Shown: positions 54,594 to 62,263 of the stretch, piece by piece
How the letters are laid out: every line of letters starts with the position of its first letter
How positions within the stretch are numbered: position 1 is the first letter of the stretch
Source of the DNA: Pelagibacterium xiamenense
GTDB lineage: Bacteria; Pseudomonadota; Alphaproteobacteria; Rhizobiales; Devosiaceae
DNA: 64,000 nt
NCBI RefSeq assembly: GCF_021166475.1
Contig: NZ_JAJOYS010000001.1
Coordinates: 496,001-560,000, forward strand
Direction of reading: 5' to 3'
Translations under genes and position numbers: made by a program
Notes under the pieces: generated by a model
What the model saw: the letters and a program-made list of their open reading frames with translations, nothing else
The model's database searches: none
Told to the model about the DNA's origin: nothing

Positions 54594-56171
54594 TTACTCG
54601 AACGTGACCGACGTCATGCTCGGCTGGTTTTCCGGATGCACCGGCAGCGTGATGTCGTCACGCATGGCATAGGCCAGCACCTGGTTGTGCACCGGCAGGA
54701 ATACATGATCCTCCTGCACGGTCGCCCAGATCTCGGCAATGAGCGCGTCGCGTGCCTCGAGATCGGTCATCGTGCCGAGCTGAACGATCTTTTCGTCGAG
54801 CTCGGGGTTGGAATAGAGCCCGATATTGTAGGTCCCGTATTCTTCGCCCTTGGTGTGCACGAGGTCGTTGAAGTTATAGGCCGAATCGAAGGTCGGCACG
54901 CCCCAGCCAAGGAGATAGAAGTCCGTCTCGTTGTTGAGGATGATCGGCGAGTGCTGCGCAATCGGGCGCGAGACGAGCGTCACATCGATACCGATCTGTC
55001 CGAGCATGCCCACGACGGCCTGCGCGATCGCTTCGTCGTTGACGTAGCGGTCGTTCGGCGTGTCAAGCGTGACCGAGAAACCGTCCGCGTAACCGGCTTC
55101 GGCCATCAATTCACGAGCGCGATCGAGATCAGTCTCGGGGCAGGCGTCAAGTTCTTCGGTCCAACCGTTGACGAAGGGCGGAACATTGACGCAGGTCGGG
55201 ATCGACTGGCCGCGCATCACGACCTGCTGAATGGCGTTCCTGTCGACCGCAAGCGACATGGCTTCGAGCACGCGCGTATCGGCAAACGGGTTGGCATCGG
55301 TGATGTTCGAGGACGCCAGCGGCTCGTCGGTCATCTTGTAGCCGAAATAGATCGTCCGGTTCTCGGGACCGGTTTCGATCTTGAAGCCTTCAGAGGACGA
55401 CAGCCGCTCCACGTCCTGCACCGGAACGTCCTGGACGATGTCGACCTCGCCCGACAGCAGCGCGGCGACGCGCGTCGCATTCTCGGCGATCGGAAGATAA
55501 ATGATTTCGGTGACTTCGGGCGTCTCGCCCCACCAGCCCTCGTAGTATTCGAGCACCGATTCGACGTCCACTTCACGCGAAACGAGCTCGTAGGGGCCGG
55601 TCCCGTTGGTGTTGCGCACAGCGTAATTGTCTTCGCCCGCGCCGAAATCCTGTACCGCGACGACATCGTTCTCTTCGGACCAGTCCTTGTCCATCATGAA
55701 CGTGTTGGTGACGTTGTTGGGATAGAGCGGCGAGGGCCCGTTCATCTGCACCTCGACCGTGTAGTCGTCGACCGCGCGCACCTCGGCGACGTCGGCGTGT
55801 AGCTGACGCATGTTGGAGGTGTCCGAACGGGCACGATCAAGCGAGAAGACGACGTCTTCAGCAGTGAACTCATTGCCGTTGTGGAAAGTCACGCCTTCGC
55901 GCAGTTCGAACACCCATACGGTGTCGTCGCCTTCCTTCAGATACCATTCGGTCGCCAGCCGCGGGATGAGGTTGCCCTCAAGGTCGCGGATCAGCAGCGT
56001 TTCGTAGATGTGGTGATTGAACGTATGGGTCACGCCCTGATTCTGGGCATGCGGGTCGAGCGTCAGCGCATCGGACGCGCGCGCCCAGCGGACGGTTTCT
56101 GCGCTCGCGGCGGAGACGAGCATGGACGAAGCGAGCAGTGCTGCAGCAATGCCGGTCAGTTTTGTTCGCAT
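54594..56171 (-). CDS. Oligo/dipeptide ABC substrate-binding protein, 525 aa
   Basis: Signal peptide MRTKLTGIAAALLASSMLVSAASA, then a family 5 binding domain (ALTLDPHAQNQGVTHTFNHHIYETL; later LREGVTFHNGNEFTAEDVVFSLDRA). Size fits DppA-type proteins. The ATG at 56171 is fixed by the signal peptide and an AAGGGGA site. First gene of the peptide operon; the leader upstream holds a short ORF and two hairpins. Confidence 0.95.
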   Translation of the reverse strand: MRTKLTGIAAALLASSMLVSAASAETVRWARASDALTLDPHAQNQGVTHTFNHHIYETLLIRDLEGNLIPRLATEWYLKEGDDTVWVFELREGVTFHNGNEFTAEDVVFSLDRARSDTSNMRQLHADVAEVRAVDDYTVEVQMNGPSPLYPNNVTNTFMMDKDWSEENDVVAVQDFGAGEDNYAVRNTNGTGPYELVSREVDVESVLEYYEGWWGETPEVTEIIYLPIAENATRVAALLSGEVDIVQDVPVQDVERLSSSEGFKIETGPENRTIYFGYKMTDEPLASSNITDANPFADTRVLEAMSLAVDRNAIQQVVMRGQSIPTCVNVPPFVNGWTEELDACPETDLDRARELMAEAGYADGFSVTLDTPNDRYVNDEAIAQAVVGMLGQIGIDVTLVSRPIAQHSPIILNNETDFYLLGWGVPTFDSAYNFNDLVHTKGEEYGTYNIGLYSNPELDEKIVQLGTMTDLEARDALIAEIWATVQEDHVFLPVHNQVLAYAMRDDITLPVHPENQPSMTSVTFE

Positions 56172-56198
56172 GTGATATTCCCCTTGCAAATGGTCCGC

Positions 56199-56229
56199 CA
56201 CCCGGGCGTGTTTGCCCACGCCTCGGGTG
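56199..56229 (-). promoter_or_regulatory. Large hairpin in the leader of the peptide operon
   Basis: CACCCGGGCGTG pairs with CACGCC-T-CGGGTG around a TTTGCC loop: a 12-bp stem with one bulged base, extendable by TCCG/CGGA. It lies 28-58 bases upstream of the binding-protein ATG. Confidence 0.6.
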
Positions 56230-56239
56230 ACGGAGAATC

Positions 56240-56260
56240 AAAAAAAGCGCGCTATCGCTT
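56240..56260 (-). terminator. Terminator-like hairpin in the leader of the peptide operon
   Basis: On the minus strand AAGCG-ATAGCG-CGCTT is followed at once by more T, seven in all. It is a short stem with a good T-tract, between the 17-codon ORF and the first structural gene, the layout of an attenuator. Confidence 0.45.
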
Positions 56261-56320
56261 GTCCGGACAGATCGAAATGCAGTGGTCCGCCTTAACGAGC
56301 CAGTGATGTCGATAGTACGG

Positions 56321-56374
56321 TCAGTCCAATAGACGCGCTCTCTTGATCGACGTGCAGGGATTGTCGTTGTGCAT
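56321..56374 (-). CDS. 17-codon upstream ORF in the peptide operon leader
   Basis: Encodes MHNDNPCTSIKRARLLD. GGGAGG lies six bases before the ATG, a better ribosome binding site than most genes here have. It is followed by a terminator-like hairpin and then a large hairpin before the binding-protein gene. The size, signal and position suit a leader peptide. It could also be a chance ORF; conservation would decide. Confidence 0.45.
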   Translation of the reverse strand: MHNDNPCTSIKRARLLD

Positions 56375-56749
56375 GATGATCCTCCCTGCGACTTGGGGCC
56401 AGCAACGCCGGGAACCCGACGATGCATGCCGAGCCCGCAACAAAGCGACTTTTTTTTGATTGCGCAATGGGTATGTGGCAGCCCTTTACGTCAACGCTTC
56501 TGCCCTTTCTTGACCGGGCGGTCAAAAATCTCAAGCATTTCCGGGCGAGTCTGGCGTACCGGTTGGTACTATATGCTGAAATTTATGGCAAAATTTTTTC
56601 GTTGAGCGAACGGTGGGCAGGGCGTTCCATCCCTCTTTGCATACGCTTTAGCCGATGGTGACAGCAAAACTGCTGTGGAATCGGTAAGACATCCCGAGCG
56701 TTGCGGACTAAATCCTCAGGCGTTCGCGCCCTGGATGGAAAGGCAGTGC
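56375..56749. other. Intergenic region between the peptide operon and the ECF sigma gene
   Basis: About 375 bases. It has a palindrome ATTGCGCAAT near 56459-56468 beside a run of eight T, and AT-rich patches near 56570-56600. It should contain the promoters of both divergent operons. No RNA gene or repeat was recognised. Confidence 0.4.
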
Positions 56750-57295
56750 ATGAATATGTCGGCATGCGGCGCGGATCAGGACACTCTATATGCGCAGGCT
56801 GCTGAGGCGTTCGGCAACGCAATCGCCCGTCTGGCGCGTGGATACGAAGCGAACCCGGAAGTGGCGCGGGACCTCGAACAGGACATCCATGTAGCGCTTT
56901 GGCGGAGCTTCGCTCAATTCCGGGGTGATGCGAGCCTTTCGACATGGGTTTGGCGCGTCGCGCACAATACCGGTGCCCGTCACGTCGAGGCGCAAAGCCG
57001 TGCCAAGCGCTCGGGAGCGCTGGTGCCGCTCGAGGCGATAGAGGCTGCGCCGCAGACGCCGAGCCCCGAGGCGGTCGTCGGCGAATCGATAACGCTCGAG
57101 CGTCTCTACGCACTGATCTATCGCCTGCGCCCGACGGACCGGCAGGTGATGCTGCTTTACCTCGAAGCGCTTGAGGCAAGGGAAATCGGGGAGATCACCG
57201 GCCTTTCGCCGCGTGCCGTCGCAACGCGGGTGCACCGCATAAAAGCGCTACTGGTGCAGCAGTTCGAAAATGATGGGGAGGGGAGAAATGTGTGA
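56750..57295 (+). CDS. ECF RNA polymerase sigma factor, 181 aa
   Basis: Region 2 shows DLEQDIHVALWRSFAQFRGDASLSTWVWRVAHN, and region 4 shows LRPTDRQVMLLYLEALEAREIGEITGLSPRAVATRVHRIKALL. No other domain is present. The ATG at 56750 has GGAAAGG six bases before it; ATG 56756 and 56735 are alternatives. The stop overlaps the next gene, a membrane protein that may be its anti-sigma factor. Controlled genes are unknown. Confidence 0.92.
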   Translation: MNMSACGADQDTLYAQAAEAFGNAIARLARGYEANPEVARDLEQDIHVALWRSFAQFRGDASLSTWVWRVAHNTGARHVEAQSRAKRSGALVPLEAIEAAPQTPSPEAVVGESITLERLYALIYRLRPTDRQVMLLYLEALEAREIGEITGLSPRAVATRVHRIKALLVQQFENDGEGRNV

Positions 57296-57893
57296 ACCCG
57301 ACCGCACCGGGCCAGCCAATCCGGCCCAGAATCTCTGGAAGGAGCAGACCATGACAACCCAGATATTTACCCCCCAGCGCTTGGCCGATCGCGCCGCGGG
57401 CCTCGAGCGGCGCATCAGGCGCCGCAACATCATCGAATATGCCGCAGCAGCAATCGTCGTTGCTGTCAGTTTCGGCGCGGCCTTGATGGCGGTGATGGCG
57501 GGAATCGAAACTCTCCCCGACGCCATCATCATCGCCGGGCTGGTTGTCCTCGGCATGGGTACGCTCGTTGTCGTCTGGCAACTTCACGCCCGCACAGGCA
57601 GTCCCAAGGCGTCCAATGGCAACCAGGCGAGCTTCAGGAGCTACCGGGCGGAACTCGTGCGCCAACGCGACGCTCTGCGCGCGGTCTGGCTCTGGTACCT
57701 TGCGCCATTTGTACCAGGGTTGTTGCTGATCTACGCCGCCGACCTGTTCCGGCCCGAGCCGAACTATGTGCTCAGCCTTTCGCTCCTTGCCGGAACTCTT
57801 GCGTTGGTGATTTTCCTGTGCTGGCTCAACCTGGTGGCCGCGCGTGGGATCGACGCGGAGATCGAGGTTCTCGACGCGGATCTCGACCGCTAG
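57288..57893 (+). CDS. Membrane protein coupled to the ECF sigma factor, 201 aa
   Basis: A cytoplasmic N-terminus of about 50 residues (EPDRTGPANPAQNLWKEQ, then RLADRAAGLERRIRRRNIIEY) is followed by two TM helices, a loop of about 45 charged residues, and two more TM helices, ending with an acidic tail (EIEVLDADLDR). The ATG at 57288 follows GGAGGGGAGA and overlaps the sigma stop by eight bases; ATG 57351 with AAGGAG is the alternative. Anti-sigma function is inferred from position only. Confidence 0.8.
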   Translation: MCEPDRTGPANPAQNLWKEQTMTTQIFTPQRLADRAAGLERRIRRRNIIEYAAAAIVVAVSFGAALMAVMAGIETLPDAIIIAGLVVLGMGTLVVVWQLHARTGSPKASNGNQASFRSYRAELVRQRDALRAVWLWYLAPFVPGLLLIYAADLFRPEPNYVLSLSLLAGTLALVIFLCWLNLVAARGIDAEIEVLDADLDR

Positions 57894-57934
57894 CGCGGCC
57901 TCCTTCGCAAAAGCGCCCCGCACCGGGCTACGCG

Positions 57935-58294
57935 CTATGTGCCGCCCGGACTGACGGGCTCCCAGAGCTCTATCGGATTGCCCTCGGGATCGTGAATGCG
58001 TGCGAAGCGGCCCACTTCCGGTGAGTCCCATTCTTCGCGCGTTTCTACCGGGATCCCTGCAACCACCAGGTCGGCAATCAACGCATCGAGATCGGCGACG
58101 CGGAAATTGAGCATGAATTGTTGGTCGTCGCTTCCGAAATAGTCGGTATCGTTCTTGAAGGGCGCAAAGACCGTGGGGCCAGCCTGTTGGCTCCACCAAT
58201 CGGTCACACCCAAATGTTCCTGATACCAGGATGCCAGGGCCTTCGGATCCTGCGCCCTGAAAAACACCCCACCCAGGCCCAATACTTTGGCCAT
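57935..58294 (-). CDS. VOC-superfamily (glyoxalase-like) protein, 119 aa
   Basis: Vicinal-oxygen-chelate fold with LGGVFFRAQDPKALASWYQEHLGV at the start and FARIHDPEGNPIELWEPV at the end, where the Glu and His-type ligands of glyoxalase/bleomycin-resistance proteins lie. Substrate unknown. The start at 58294 follows a GGGGCGGCG stretch. It stands alone. Confidence 0.88.
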   Translation of the reverse strand: MAKVLGLGGVFFRAQDPKALASWYQEHLGVTDWWSQQAGPTVFAPFKNDTDYFGSDDQQFMLNFRVADLDALIADLVVAGIPVETREEWDSPEVGRFARIHDPEGNPIELWEPVSPGGT

Positions 58295-58481
58295 CGCCGC
58301 CCCCCGGTTCGGGTGAAGAAAAGCTATTGGCGCACAAGCGGTTGATAACGTCAATATAGTGGCGTGCTCTGCAATGTCGGACCGGGATGAAACGATTGAT
58401 GTTGAACCCGATCCGCTCCGTGAGTATGACAAAACGGCCTTACTCCCTGCCATGCATCCGGAACGGTAGCCGCGCGTGTCG

Positions 58482-58934
58482 ATGATTTCCCAAAAGTCCC
58501 GTTATGCCCTGCGCGCCCTTGTGGCGCTTACGAGGGCCGGACACGGCAATAGCCTCATGATTTCAGAAATCGCCGCGGACCAGGACATTCCCAAAAAGTT
58601 CCTGGAGCAGATTCTTCTAGAACTGAAGCGCAACGGAATCGTCGTCTCCAAGCGCGGTAAATCCGGCGGTTATCTCTTGCTCAAGGAGCCGGAGGACATC
58701 AGCTTTGGCGAAGTGCTGCGCATTATCGACGGGCCCATAGCGCCGCTGCCTTGCCTGTCCAAGATCGCCTACCGCCGCTGCAAGGACTGCAAGGACGAGG
58801 CCGAATGCGAAATCCGGCACGTTTTTGCAAAAGTAACCGACGCCACCCGCGCCGTGCTCGATCAGACGACGCTCGCCGATGCCGTGGGCGAAATCGACGT
58901 GTTGGCGAAGGCGGAGCGCACGGCGTCGATCTAG
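58482..58934 (+). CDS. Rrf2-family regulator with four cysteines, 150 aa
   Basis: N-terminal winged HTH (MISQKSRYALRALVALTRAG ... ISEIAADQDIPKKFLEQILLELKRNGIV). Cysteines C91, C100, C103 and C109 (C-X8-C-X2-C-X5-C) could hold an iron-sulfur cluster; the spacing differs from IscR. The start could also be the GTG at 58476. Convergent with nagA; stops share CTAG at 58931-58934. Confidence 0.9.
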   Translation: MISQKSRYALRALVALTRAGHGNSLMISEIAADQDIPKKFLEQILLELKRNGIVVSKRGKSGGYLLLKEPEDISFGEVLRIIDGPIAPLPCLSKIAYRRCKDCKDEAECEIRHVFAKVTDATRAVLDQTTLADAVGEIDVLAKAERTASI

Positions 58935-60085
58935 CCGATCATCCGCGCCCCATCAATCCAGACACCGGTGATGTTGAGGTCGTCGTCAAGGTGCACAAGG
59001 TTCGCGCGCGCACCGGGCATGAGGTGCCCCATCTCGCCCTGCCGTCCGATAGCCTGGGCGGGATAGAGCGAAGCCATTCGGAGCACCTCTTCAAGCGGCA
59101 GGCCCAACACGCGGTGCATGAAACGCACCGCGTCGATCATGGTCAGATCGGCGCCGGCCAGTGTGCCGTCGGCGAGCCGTAGCGCGCCATTGGCCCGAAC
59201 GATCTCGCGACCATTAAGCGTGAAACGCCCGAGTTCCGTGCCGATCGTGGACATAGCGTCGGTCACGAGGAAAACTCGCCCCGGCCCCTCTTTGGCGCGC
59301 AGCGCGATGCCGATGCCGGCCGCATCGACATGAATGCCGTCCGCGATAAGGCCGGCCCAGACACCGGAGGATAGCGCCGCCCCGACGAGTCCCGGCTCGC
59401 GATTGCCGAGCTGACTCATGGCGTTGAACAAGTGCGTTACCATCGTCGCGCCTGCGGAAAAAAGCGCAACCGCATCGTCGCGGCTTGCATCGGTATGTCC
59501 GAGGCTGACGATGACGCCGGCCTCGGCAAGCGCGGTTATTTGCTCCGGTGCCACCGATTCCACGGCAACGGTCGTGAGCAGAGTCGCGAGGCCGGCCTTG
59601 GCCGCGACCAGCCGGGCGAGGTCTCCCGGCTCCATGGGGCGGATGAAATCTGGATTGTGCGCACCCTTGCGCGCGACCGAGAGGTGCGGCCCCTCGATAT
59701 GCAGCCCTGCAAATCCCGGTACACCCTGCCTTTGTGCTGCCATACCGGCATCCAGGGCCTTTTGTGTTACCTCCGGGGTATCCGTGATGAGGGTTGGCAG
59801 GAGCGCGGTCGTGCCAAAAGGGAAATGGGCCGCACAGAGTGTGGCGAGGCTTTGGGCGTCCGGATGATCGTTGAACAGCACGCCGCCGCCGCCATTCACT
59901 TGCAGGTCCACAAAGCCCGGAACGATCAGACCACCGTCGAATTCGATCCGGGGCAGATCGCCGAAATGATCCTCGTCGGCGGCGATCTGATCCACGATCC
60001 CATCACGCAGCACAAGCGCGCGGCCCTGGTGCCAGCTTTCACCGTCGAAAATCGCGGCGCCTGAAAGAATGTTGCCGGTCCTCAT
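58931..60085 (-). CDS. nagA: N-acetylglucosamine-6-phosphate deacetylase NagA
   Basis: 384 aa amidohydrolase. Metal and substrate residues are in GFVDLQVNGGGG, HIEGPHLSVARKGAHN, SLGHTDAS, THLFNAMSQL, IADGIHVDAAG and VTDAMSTIG. It converts GlcNAc-6-P to GlcN-6-P and acetate. The start overlaps the SIS gene stop as ATGA, so the pair feeds amino sugars toward fructose-6-P. Transcribed with the SIS and GntR genes. Confidence 0.96.
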   Translation of the reverse strand: MRTGNILSGAAIFDGESWHQGRALVLRDGIVDQIAADEDHFGDLPRIEFDGGLIVPGFVDLQVNGGGGVLFNDHPDAQSLATLCAAHFPFGTTALLPTLITDTPEVTQKALDAGMAAQRQGVPGFAGLHIEGPHLSVARKGAHNPDFIRPMEPGDLARLVAAKAGLATLLTTVAVESVAPEQITALAEAGVIVSLGHTDASRDDAVALFSAGATMVTHLFNAMSQLGNREPGLVGAALSSGVWAGLIADGIHVDAAGIGIALRAKEGPGRVFLVTDAMSTIGTELGRFTLNGREIVRANGALRLADGTLAGADLTMIDAVRFMHRVLGLPLEEVLRMASLYPAQAIGRQGEMGHLMPGARANLVHLDDDLNITGVWIDGARMIG

Positions 60086-61113
60086 AGCGTCGAGGTCTCT
60101 TTGCGCAGATGTGGCGGCGTATCGGGGTTGAAGCCGCGATGCCGCGCCAGCGCCTCGATGAACCCGTAAAAGCTCACAACCAGTGCGATCGGATCGGTGA
60201 GGGGATGGCGCGTCCGCGCGACAGGCAACGCAATGCCGCTGCCCGGTTCCGCGTCGGTGACGAACACCCTGCCGCCTTGATCGGCGAGCTTTCCGCACGT
60301 TTCGAGGATCGAGGCGCGCGCCGTGTCGTTGGCACACAGTGCCAGCACGGGAAATCCCTTCTGCACAATGGCCGCTGGTCCGTGCAGCACCTCCGCTGCC
60401 GAGTAGGCTTCGGCATGAAGCCCCGAGGTTTCCTTGAACTTGAGCGCCGCTTCGCTGGCAATCGCGGCGCCGGGGCCGCGGCCGACCACGTAGAGCGAAT
60501 TGGTGCCTTCGAGCGCGGCGATGAGGTCCGACCAGTCGCATGAAAGCGCCGCTTCGAGCGCTTGGGGTAGCGCGGCGACCGCTTCGAGCAGGGCAGCGTC
60601 CTTATGCAAATGCGCGAGCACGGCGAGCCCGGCTACAGCCGAGGTGACGAAGGTCTTGGTCGCTGCGACCGACTTTTCCTCGCCTGCACAGATATCGATG
60701 ACGTGGTCGGCCGCGTCCGCCAGGGGCGAGACCGGGGTATTGGTGATTGCGACGGCTACCGCGCCGCTGCGCTTCGCGCTTTCGAGCATGGCAATGATGT
60801 CCGGGCTCTTGCCCGACTGCGAAATGCTGATGGCACCGGCGCGCTCAAGCTTGAGATCCATGCCGTAGATCGAAGCGATCGAGGGGCCGATCGACGCGAC
60901 GGGAATGCCCGTGGTGAGCTCGCAGGCATATTTGAGATAGCTCGCCGCATGGTCGGACGATCCGCGCGCAATCGTTACGATAAGCCGTGGATCCGCCGCT
61001 GCGAGGGCCGCTGCCGCAGCCTTGAAGGCGTCGTTGCCGGTTTCGAGGAGCCGCGCGGTTGCGGCAGGGATCTCGGCGATTTCGCGCTTCATATGCGTCA
61101 TGGTTTCAGACAA
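60082..61113 (-). CDS. SIS-domain glucosamine-6-P deaminase-like protein (AgaS/NagB-II type), 343 aa
   Basis: Two SIS domains: ARGSSDHAASYLKYACELTTG with SISQSGKSPDIIAML, and VGRGPGAAIASEAALKFKETSGLHAEAYSAAEVLHGP. No glutamine amidotransferase domain precedes them, so this is the isomerase half of GlmS, as in NagB-II deaminases. It likely converts GlcN-6-P to Fru-6-P and ammonia, working with NagA. Overlaps nagA, and lies 12 bases from the GntR gene. Confidence 0.93.
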   Translation of the reverse strand: MSETMTHMKREIAEIPAATARLLETGNDAFKAAAAALAAADPRLIVTIARGSSDHAASYLKYACELTTGIPVASIGPSIASIYGMDLKLERAGAISISQSGKSPDIIAMLESAKRSGAVAVAITNTPVSPLADAADHVIDICAGEEKSVAATKTFVTSAVAGLAVLAHLHKDAALLEAVAALPQALEAALSCDWSDLIAALEGTNSLYVVGRGPGAAIASEAALKFKETSGLHAEAYSAAEVLHGPAAIVQKGFPVLALCANDTARASILETCGKLADQGGRVFVTDAEPGSGIALPVARTRHPLTDPIALVVSFYGFIEALARHRGFNPDTPPHLRKETSTL

Positions 61114-61125
61114 GAGCGGCTCCTT

Positions 61126-61878
61126 TCAACGGTTTTGTAGTCGCAGTTCGGCGACGAAGTCATAGGCGTCGCCGCGATAGATCGAGCGCGTGAACTCCAC
61201 GATCCGTCCCGAGGCGAGATAGGATGTCCGCTCGATCCTCAGAGCGGCCGCGCCCGATGTGGTTTCGAGCATTTTTGCTTCATCCGCGCCGAGGTTCATT
61301 GCAGCGATACGCTGGATGGCGCGGACAGGCCGGTGTCCCGACGCGTCCAGCACGGCATAAAGTGACGATGTGACAATCGTCGGGTTGGGCAGGATCGATG
61401 CCGAAAGGGACGCGCGCTCGATCGCCAGCGGCGTGCCGTCGGCAATCCGCAGCCGTGCGATGCGGGCGACCTGCTCGTCGCTCGAAAGCCCGAGCACCAC
61501 CGTTTCCTCCGGAGAGGGTGGACAAAGCCCGCGCTCGAGCCAGATCGATCGCAGATCGAGACCGCGCCGCGCCATGTCTTCGGTAAAGGAGGTGAGGCTC
61601 GAGAGCGTCTGCTCGACATGCGTCACTTTGGGTGCGACGAAGGTTCCTGACCCGTGGCGTTGCACAAGCACGCCCTCGCGCACGAGGTCTTCGACAGCCT
61701 TGCGCACCGTGACCCTCGAAATGTCCATGCTCGCTGCCAATTCGCGCTCGGAGGGTAGCGCCTGCCCCGGGGTGACGAGCCCGCTGTCGACAGCCTCGGC
61801 AATTGCGCGGCGCAGGCGCAGGTAGAGCGGCCCACCCTCGGTGCCGCGCCGGAAGATATCGCCTATCGTCTGTTGCAT
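61126..61878 (-). CDS. GntR-family regulator with UTRA domain, 250 aa
   Basis: HTH at residues about 15-80 (LYLRLRRAIAEAVDSGLVTPGQALPSERELAASMDISRVTVRKAVEDL) and a UTRA domain (GLSSDEQVARIARLRIADGTPLAIERASL ... FTRSIYRGDAYDFVAEL). GGAGG lies seven bases before the ATG at 61878. Operator-like 16-mers lie at 61942 and 62078 between it and the sugar ABC operon. It is probably a NagR-type repressor sensing GlcN-6-P or GlcNAc-6-P. Confidence 0.92.
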   Translation of the reverse strand: MQQTIGDIFRRGTEGGPLYLRLRRAIAEAVDSGLVTPGQALPSERELAASMDISRVTVRKAVEDLVREGVLVQRHGSGTFVAPKVTHVEQTLSSLTSFTEDMARRGLDLRSIWLERGLCPPSPEETVVLGLSSDEQVARIARLRIADGTPLAIERASLSASILPNPTIVTSSLYAVLDASGHRPVRAIQRIAAMNLGADEAKMLETTSGAAALRIERTSYLASGRIVEFTRSIYRGDAYDFVAELRLQNR

Positions 61879-61941
61879 CGCGAGGCCTCCAGCGAGGTGC
61901 GCTCGGCGCGATTGGTCCGAGATGGTCTTATGGGGCATAAT

Positions 61942-61957
61942 ACCAATAAAATACCAT
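61942..61957 (+). promoter_or_regulatory. GntR/UTRA operator copy TACCAATAAAATACCA
   Basis: Lies 64 bases upstream of the GntR start. An inverted copy differing at one base sits at 62078-62093, and a further copy at 28802-28816. A shared regulator is inferred. Confidence 0.65.
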
Positions 61958-62077
61958 TGGCCAAGCCTCGCCCCCAAAAAAGTAGGGCGGTCACGCGCCC
62001 TGTAATTGGAAGGATTTCCCGCTCTATGAGCGCCGAACATCGGCAGTCGCGAGAGCTCGATTGCATCGCTGGACAAG

Positions 62078-62093
62078 TGGTATTTTGTTGGTA
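62078..62093 (-). promoter_or_regulatory. GntR/UTRA operator copy TACCAACAAAATACCA (minus strand)
   Basis: Inverted relative to the copy at 61942 and one base different. It lies about 170 bases upstream of the sugar-binding-protein gene, so each divergent operon has its own copy. Confidence 0.65.
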
Positions 62094-62263
62094 CTCTGAT
62101 TGGTCTGGTGGGGATACGCGGTGCAGACCGGCAATACCGCCAAGAGGAAACGACGACAGTCCGTGCCACAGCAATCCGCCAAAAGAGCGGGGACCGGTGG
62201 CCGAACGAGGGAACGGCGCGCGAGCGGGCTCGCGCGTCGCAATCAAAGAGAGGAAGGCCAATC

